Positions 14,455 through 19,706 of a stretch of 19,706 nt of DNA are shown piece after piece. The notes under the pieces were generated by a model, which saw nothing but the letters and a program-made list of their open reading frames with translations, had not been told where the DNA came from and made no database searches. Made by a program: the position numbers and the translations under genes. The stretch lies in assembly GCA_964569055.1 (NCBI GenBank), contig CAZMSZ010000110.1, positions 1 to 19,706 on the forward strand, in the 5' to 3' direction. Positions within the stretch are counted from its first letter, which is position 1. Every line of letters begins with the position of its first letter. The DNA comes from JAWLGW01 sp964569055. Its GTDB lineage: Bacteria > Planctomycetota > J058.

Positions 14455-17400
14455 TGACCGCCTCCGCCTCGCGGGACCAGCAGGTCCACCTGCGAGAACT
14501 GGGCGACCGGGTCGGCGTAGACGCCGCCCCAGCCCTTGCGCGCGAACAGGCAGGCGTCGACCTCGATGTCGAACGGGAAGTAGAACGGCTCGGGGAACAG
14601 GTCGACGAGCTGGCCGAGGTTGGGCCCGTAGCGCGCGATCACGAAGTCACCCATGCGCTGCAGCACCAGCACGAGCGACCCGCTGCGCAGGTCCACCGCG
14701 CGGTGATCGTGCCGCGCGCCGGCCTCGTACTCGTTCTGGCTCGAGGCCCCGACCCGCAGCAGCTCGCGGATCTCCTCGAAGTCCACGAACAGCCAGAACA
14801 CGTTCCCCGCGGGCTCCGAGGTGCGGATCGCGAGCCCCGCCTCGCGCCGGGGGTCCTGGGGGAGGAACGCCACGCGTGCGCGCAGCTCGAAGTCGCCGCG
14901 CAGCCGTACGATCCGAATCGCAGGGGCCTTGGTCTCGCGTCCGCCCCACAGCTCTCGGGCCGTCAGGGACGCTCCTTCGCGCCGGAGCGCCTCCAGCGTC
15001 GCCGGCGCGCGCGGCGGCGGCTCGCCGAGCGTCTCGATCCGCGCGCTGCCGGGCGCCGGGGTGAGCGCCGCCTCCCACTCGCGCCGCTCGGCGGCCGACG
15101 GCGCGGGGGGCCGACCGCCCGCGTCGGGATCCCAGCGCCCGGTGAGCACCAGCCGGCGGAGCGCGATCGCGCCGCGCAGCGCGAACGTCCCGCTCGATCG
15201 CCGCGAGCGCGCCACCGTCGGGCCGTGCCCGGTCAGCGCGCGCTCCAGCCACTGCGAGATCCCGACCCGCGAGAGCGAGTACTCGACCGCCTCCGTCACC
15301 ACCTGGCCGGCCCCATGATTCCAGTGCGCGAGCTCCGCCTCGTCGTCGCAGGAGATCGTGCTGAAGCCCCAGCGCTGGACGACCCGGAGCATGCGGCCGT
15401 TGAGCCCGCGCGGCGTCCAGCCATGGTCGGTCCACGCGACGACGTCGTGGTCGGCGCGGGCGGTGGTGTCGACCTCGACTCCAGCCCAGGCCGCGAACGC
15501 GAAGCGGCTCAGGAGCCCGACCCCGCCGACCCCCTGGAGGTCCAGGGCGGAGTCCTCGACCAGCCCCACCGTCGACACCCAGAACGCGCCGCGACCGCCG
15601 CGGCGCGTCCAGCCGGGGCGGAAGGCGGCCACCGCTGCGATGCGGTCGCCGGCCGCGGCCAGGGCGGGCAGCCCGTAGCGCGCGGTGAACTCCAGGCGGG
15701 CGCGGGCGCGGGCCAGGGCGACGGGGTCGCCGCTCCAGCCGGCGAGCGGGTCTCCGGTGGGCGGCGGCATCTCCACCAGCGAGCGGAGCTGGCGGGAGAG
15801 GGTCAGCGCCTCCAGGCGAACGGCGGGGTCCACCTCGGGCCCCAGGCATGGTTCGAGCCGCTCGACCGCCGCAGCGAGCTCGCCGCCCGAGCGGACCGCG
15901 GCCCGCGCCCAGGCCAACCGCAGCGCGGGGGTCGGCGCGCGGGCGAGCGCGGCGTCGAGCGCCGCCTCGTAGCTCCCGCTCACGTGGAACCGCCGCGCGA
16001 GCCCGGGCAGCTCGCGGAGGCGCTCCGCCAGCCGCAGCGCGCCTTGGGTGGGCGGCGGCCCAGCCGGGTCCTCGAGGAGCGCGATCGCGCCGAGCGCCGC
16101 CTGGGCGGCCGCGCGCGGGGGACCGTCCTCGCCCGCCACGTAGGGCTGGAGCAGCTCGCGCGCGACGTGCACGCTCACGCCGCCCTCCCGCGTCGCCGCC
16201 ACCGCGACGGCGAGGGGCAGCGCGGCGCGCAGGAGCGGCCCCTTGGCCTGGCGCAGCGCGCCGAGCGCGGGCGCGTCGCCGTCGGTGAGCTGGTGCGCGC
16301 GCTCGAGGAGGGTCGCCGCCTGGGCCGCGCCGCCGAGCGCCTCCTCGGTCGCCGCCGGCTGGACCCACGCGGCGACGTCCGCGCCGGCGGCCGGCTGCAC
16401 GGCGTGCGGGTCCTCGAGCCGACCCAGCCCGAGCAGGCTGGCGCGCGCGGCCTCCCGCAGGAGCGGGCTCACGTCGGCCTCGGCCGCGACCGCGTGGAGC
16501 GCCGCGGTCATGCCCGGTCGCGGGTAGTAGGGCGCGCCGAGGGCCGCGCGCAGCCGCTCGCGCAGCGGCCGCGCGCGGTCGCGCAGGCACTCGACCAGCG
16601 CGTCGTAGTCGCTGCGGAGCGCCGTCTGCAGCGGCACCTCGCCCGACACGCTGAGGTAGTGGTGCGCGTCCTCCCACAGCCGCGCCAGCGTGGCCACGTC
16701 GTGCTCGGCGAGCAGCGCCGCGACCGTGTCGGCGAACGGGGCTGGAGCCTCGGGGGCCTCGCGCAGCGCGGTCCAGCGCTCGACGGCCGCCGCCGCTCCC
16801 CAGCCGCGCGCGGCGTAGACGCGCGCCCGCGCGCGCGCCAGGCGGGCGGCGAGGTCGTGCTCGCGGGCGCCGCCGCGCGCCGCCGCCTCGAACGCCGTGA
16901 CGGCCTGCTCGAGCTCGCCTGCGCGCTCGTGCAGGCAGCCCGCCACGTAGAGCGCCTCGGGGTCGAGCGGGCCGAGCGCCCGGACCCGCGCCAAGCGCTC
17001 GCGCGCGACCTCGTGCTCCCCGCGCGCCAGCGCCAGGCGCGCGCTGGCGCGCCAGGCGCGCGCCAGCGCCGGGTCGAGGGCGAGCGCCTCCTGCAGCGCG
17101 GCGCGCGCCTCGCCCGCCGCGGCCGCGTCCTGCCAGCGGGCCTCATGAGCGCGGCCCAGCGCGACCAGGCCGCGCTCCTCGGCCTCGCGCGCCCGCTGGA
17201 GCCGCGAGGCCCGCAGGCCCTGCAGCGCCAGCCCTCCAGCCAGCCCGAGCAGCAGCACCAGCCCCAGCCCGACGGCGGTCACCACGGTGTGGCGGCGGGC
17301 GGCCTTCCACAGCCGCTCCAGCGCGCCGGCGGGGCGGGCCGTGATCGGGTGGCCCTCCACGAAGCGCACCAGGTCGTCGGCCAGCTCGCCCGCGCCGGCG

Positions 17401-18620
17401 TAGCGCCGCTCGGGCGCCTTCTCCAGGCACTTGAGGCAGATCGTCTCGAGGTCGGGCGGGATCCCGGCGCGCAGCTTGGAGGGCGGGGCTGGGTCCTCGG
17501 TGGCGATCGCCAGCATGATCCCGATCGCCTCCTCGGACTCGAACGGGAGCCGCCCGCTCAGCGCCTCGTACATGATCACGCCGAGCGCGTAGAAGTCGGC
17601 GCGGTGCTCGACCTCGTCGAGCGCGCCGCGCGCCTGCTCGGGCGCCATGTAGGCCGGCGTGCCCAGCCGCGCGCCGGTGCGGGTGAGCGCCTCCTCGGAG
17701 CCCACCTCCTTGGCGAGCCCGAAGTCGGTCACCAGCGGCTCGCCGCTGGCGGCGTCGATCAGGACGTTCGCCGGCTTGAGGTCGCGGTGGAGGATCGCCT
17801 CGGTGTGGGCGTAGTAGACGGCGCGCGCGATCTTCTCCAGCAGCGCGGCGGCCGCGCGGGGCTCGAGCGGGCCGTCGCGCTCGATCCGGCGCTGGAGCGA
17901 CTCGCCGTCGATCAGGTCCATCACGAGGTAGTGGATGCCCTGGTCGGCGCCGACGTCGTGGATCGGGACGATGTTGGGGTGGCGCAGGCGGGCCGTGGCG
18001 CGCGCCTCGACCTCGAACCGACGCAGGCGCGAGGGCTCGCTCGAGAGGAGCACCTTGAGCGCCACCCGGCGCTGCAGCCGCACGTGCTGCGCGATCAGCA
18101 CCGCGCCCTGCCCTCCGCGGGCGAGCTCGCGCTCGATCGCGTACGGCCCGAGCTGCGGCGGGACCCGTCGCCCGCCGCTCAGCGGGCTGCCGCCGGGCGT
18201 GCGCGCCGCGGCGGTCGCGGTGGGCGGGGGCCCGCCGCCGTCGCGGATCACGGTGCCGCGATCGGCGAGCGCGGTCACGCGCCGCAGGTAGTCGCGCACG
18301 GCCGCCGGGTCCTGCTCGGAGGGCTGCTCGCGCAGGACCGTCGCGCGCTGCGCGAGGTCGGGCGGGACGGCGGTCGGGGCGAGCGCCGGCTCGGCCAAGG
18401 AGCCGCTCGACTCGGCGTAGACCGCGCGCAGCTCGGCGAGCCGAGCGGGCGGGACCCGCGCGGCCACGAGCGAGAGCAGCGTGGCGGGGCGGCCGCTGGC
18501 GGCGAGCTGCTCGCGCAGCAGGAGGGCCTCCCGCAAGCCTTCGCGGGTGAGCAGGCCGCGGGCGAGGGCGGCCTGGACGACGGCCTGCTCCGGATCGGGT
18601 CCTGCAGCCATGGAGGCCAT
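14451..18620 (-). CDS. Giant membrane Ser/Thr kinase with TPR-like repeats and C-terminal sandwich domain
   Basis: Protein of 1389 residues from ATG 18620 (ATG 18611 is also possible; an upstream TTG would overlap the epimerase gene). Residues 8-70 form a helical module (ALARGLLTREGLREALL) seen before planctomycete-type kinases. The kinase domain (about 160-420) has ARGGQGAV, Lys189, HRDLKPANV with Asp280, DFGLAK (Asp299) and APEQ (326-329). After GHPITARP comes one transmembrane helix (about 446-468). Beyond it lie TPR-like helical repeats (about 480-650), further helical repeats, an unassigned module (about 1010-1110, with HDVVAWTDHGW and AELAHWNHG) and a concanavalin/LamG-like sandwich (about 1235-1389). 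The C-terminal 900 residues are probably an extracytoplasmic sensor. It lies between the epimerase and the FHA kinase, overlapping the latter. Confidence 0.88.
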   Translation of the reverse strand: MASMAAGPDPEQAVVQAALARGLLTREGLREALLLREQLAASGRPATLLSLVAARVPPARLAELRAVYAESSGSLAEPALAPTAVPPDLAQRATVLREQPSEQDPAAVRDYLRRVTALADRGTVIRDGGGPPPTATAAARTPGGSPLSGGRRVPPQLGPYAIERELARGGQGAVLIAQHVRLQRRVALKVLLSSEPSRLRRFEVEARATARLRHPNIVPIHDVGADQGIHYLVMDLIDGESLQRRIERDGPLEPRAAAALLEKIARAVYYAHTEAILHRDLKPANVLIDAASGEPLVTDFGLAKEVGSEEALTRTGARLGTPAYMAPEQARGALDEVEHRADFYALGVIMYEALSGRLPFESEEAIGIMLAIATEDPAPPSKLRAGIPPDLETICLKCLEKAPERRYAGAGELADDLVRFVEGHPITARPAGALERLWKAARRHTVVTAVGLGLVLLLGLAGGLALQGLRASRLQRAREAEERGLVALGRAHEARWQDAAAAGEARAALQEALALDPALARAWRASARLALARGEHEVARERLARVRALGPLDPEALYVAGCLHERAGELEQAVTAFEAAARGGAREHDLAARLARARARVYAARGWGAAAAVERWTALREAPEAPAPFADTVAALLAEHDVATLARLWEDAHHYLSVSGEVPLQTALRSDYDALVECLRDRARPLRERLRAALGAPYYPRPGMTAALHAVAAEADVSPLLREAARASLLGLGRLEDPHAVQPAAGADVAAWVQPAATEEALGGAAQAATLLERAHQLTDGDAPALGALRQAKGPLLRAALPLAVAVAATREGGVSVHVARELLQPYVAGEDGPPRAAAQAALGAIALLEDPAGPPPTQGALRLAERLRELPGLARRFHVSGSYEAALDAALARAPTPALRLAWARAAVRSGGELAAAVERLEPCLGPEVDPAVRLEALTLSRQLRSLVEMPPPTGDPLAGWSGDPVALARARARLEFTARYGLPALAAAGDRIAAVAAFRPGWTRRGGRGAFWVSTVGLVEDSALDLQGVGGVGLLSRFAFAAWAGVEVDTTARADHDVVAWTDHGWTPRGLNGRMLRVVQRWGFSTISCDDEAELAHWNHGAGQVVTEAVEYSLSRVGISQWLERALTGHGPTVARSRRSSGTFALRGAIALRRLVLTGRWDPDAGGRPPAPSAAERREWEAALTPAPGSARIETLGEPPPRAPATLEALRREGASLTARELWGGRETKAPAIRIVRLRGDFELRARVAFLPQDPRREAGLAIRTSEPAGNVFWLFVDFEEIRELLRVGASSQNEYEAGARHDHRAVDLRSGSLVLVLQRMGDFVIARYGPNLGQLVDLFPEPFYFPFDIEVDACLFARKGWGGVYADPVAQFSQVDLLVPRGGGGQ

Positions 18621-18658
18621 GGTAGCGGCTCGGATCGGCCGTGGCCGCGGGAGCGCGG

Positions 18659-19597
18659 TCAACCGGCCCGATACGCCTCCACCGTCCGGCGCAGCCCCTC
18701 CTCGAGGGGGACCTCCGGCGTCCAGCCGAGGCCCTCGCGCGCCGCCTCGATCGAGGCGAGGGAGTCGCGCACGTCGCCCGCGCGCGGCGGGCCGTGGCGG
18801 GGGCGCACGTCCTCGCGGCCGACCCAGCGGGCGAGCTGCTCGAACAGGGCGTTGATCGAGACGCGCTGGCCGCCCGCCACGTTGAACACGCGGCCGCTGG
18901 CGGCGGGGGCGCTCGCGGCGGCGAGGTTGGCGCGGACCACGTCCTCCACGAACGTGAAGTCGCGCGTCTGTTCGCCGTCGCCGTGGATGAGCGGCGGCTC
19001 GCCGCGCAGGAGCGCCGCGGTGAACGCGGGCACCACCGCGGCGTAGCCGCTGTGCGGGTCCTGGCGCGGGCCGTAGACGTTGAAGTAGCGCAGCGCCACC
19101 ACCTCGAGCCCGAGCGAGCGGGCGAAGGCCATGCCGAGCTGCTCACCCGCCAGCTTCTGCGCCGCGTAGGGCGAGACCGGCGCGGGGGGCTGCTGCTCGT
19201 GCTTGGGGAGGGTGGGCTGATCGCCGTAGACCGAGGACGAGGAGGCGAACACCAGCCGGCGCGCGCCCGCCGCGCGAGCGGTCAGGAGCAGGTCGTGCGT
19301 GCCGACCACGTTGACGGAGAACGTCCGCTCCGGCTCGGCCACCGAGCGCGGCACCGAGGGGACCGCCCCCTGGTGGAACACCACCTCGACCCCTGCGCAC
19401 GCCCGCGCGCGCGCGGCCGGGTCGCGCAGGTCGGCCTCGATCAGCTCCACGTCCGCGAGGACGTCCGCGAGGTTGGCGCGGTGCCCGCTGCTGAGGTCGT
19501 CGAGCACCCGGACGGCGTGCCCGCGCGCGAGCAGCGCCCGGACGAGGTGCGAGCCGATGAATCCGCAGCCGCCAGTGACCAGCGCGCGTCCGCTCAT
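18659..19597 (-). CDS. NAD-dependent nucleotide-sugar epimerase/dehydratase (extended SDR)
   Basis: Cytoplasmic protein of 312 residues from ATG 19597, chosen so that the Rossmann motif starts at once (ALVTGGCGFIGSH, 5-17). The active-site SSSSVYG (119-125) and catalytic pair Tyr144-x3-Lys148 (SPYAAQK) are intact; further motifs are RYFNVYGPRQ and RDFTFVEDVV. Overall it resembles UDP-glucose or UDP-N-acetylglucosamine 4-epimerases (GalE/WbpP-like) that feed polysaccharide or glycoprotein synthesis; exact sugar specificity cannot be read off. Length is normal for the family. The kinase gene begins 38 nt downstream, so they may be co-transcribed, although a functional tie is not obvious. No clear ribosome site is visible; an upstream in-frame start at 19648 would add 17 atypical residues. 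Confidence 0.88.
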   Translation of the reverse strand: MSGRALVTGGCGFIGSHLVRALLARGHAVRVLDDLSSGHRANLADVLADVELIEADLRDPAARARACAGVEVVFHQGAVPSVPRSVAEPERTFSVNVVGTHDLLLTARAAGARRLVFASSSSVYGDQPTLPKHEQQPPAPVSPYAAQKLAGEQLGMAFARSLGLEVVALRYFNVYGPRQDPHSGYAAVVPAFTAALLRGEPPLIHGDGEQTRDFTFVEDVVRANLAAASAPAASGRVFNVAGGQRVSINALFEQLARWVGREDVRPRHGPPRAGDVRDSLASIEAAREGLGWTPEVPLEEGLRRTVEAYRAG

Positions 19598-19706
19598 GGG
19601 GGCGAATGGTAACCGGGGGGGCTGTCGCGTACGGCTACCGCCGAGCACGAGGCTGAGAGCGCCAAGGAAGAGCTGTCGCTGACGAGGGCAGCTCCCCGCG
19701 TGAAAA

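Noticed and set aside
17041..17069. An 11-bp GC-only perfect inverted repeat (7-nt loop) within the large kinase gene
   Set aside because: It encodes Ala/Arg/Leu-rich TPR helices whose GCG/CGC codons readily create such palindromes; there is no T-tract or regulatory context.
14205..19046. A 1613-residue plus-strand ORF antisense to the kinase and epimerase genes
   Set aside because: Low-complexity Arg/Ala/Gly/Pro-rich translation with no motifs; it mirrors well-supported minus-strand genes and reflects the scarcity of stop codons at very high GC.
19653..19695. Possible terminator hairpin near the right edge (GAGCTG ... CAGCTC)
   Set aside because: The stem is only 6 bp with a 13-nt loop and no proper T-run on either strand.

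Overview
This is one very GC-rich (roughly 70% or more), gene-dense window from a metagenome-style scaffold; an exact 100-N gap at 4195-4294 joins two contigs. The makeup suggests a Planctomycetota-like, or less likely Myxococcota-like, bacterium. The clues are a giant membrane-anchored Ser/Thr kinase with TPR-like repeats and a GHPITARP juxtamembrane motif, an FHA-Ser/Thr kinase, a small RING-like zinc protein, and an outer-membrane barrel that implies a Gram-negative envelope. The lineage is inference.

Left of the gap (1-4194) is a probable nitric-oxide response locus. A leftward NorR regulator, cut by the window edge within its C-terminal helix-turn-helix, has the full set of residues known to form the NO-sensing iron site of E. 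coli NorR, plus the sigma54-contact GAFTGA loop. It diverges from a rightward four-gene operon: a small DUF2249 protein, a tandem DUF2249 protein, a polytopic histidine-bearing membrane protein resembling heme-copper oxidase subunit I or NnrS, and a MIP18/DUF59 Fe-S assembly factor. The shared 186-bp spacer carries three GT-N7-AC motifs of the NorR enhancer type, followed by a GG-N10-GC sigma54-type promoter. No recognisable NO reductase, flavorubredoxin or flavohaemoglobin is present, so the operon is a candidate NO-responsive module of unassigned chemistry.

Just right of the gap (4295-6671) are two tiny overlapping leftward membrane-peptide genes. Divergent from them are a rightward ornithine aminotransferase and a closely spaced two-helix membrane protein with a C-terminal RING/PHD-like zinc domain. 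Next come two tandem leftward CNNM/CorC-type (DUF21-CBS) membrane proteins (6681-9396), a rightward SAM methyltransferase (9495-10259) and a leftward outer-membrane barrel protein (10275-11219).

The right part (11345-19597) holds a leftward HAD phosphatase divergent from a rightward EgtD-type histidine methyltransferase. Beyond these is a leftward run: NAD-dependent sugar epimerase, then a 1389-residue membrane Ser/Thr kinase, then an FHA-Ser/Thr kinase whose GTG start overlaps the large kinase's stop codon. That overlap suggests the two kinases are co-expressed and work together. The many very long ORFs antisense to these genes are GC-driven shadows.
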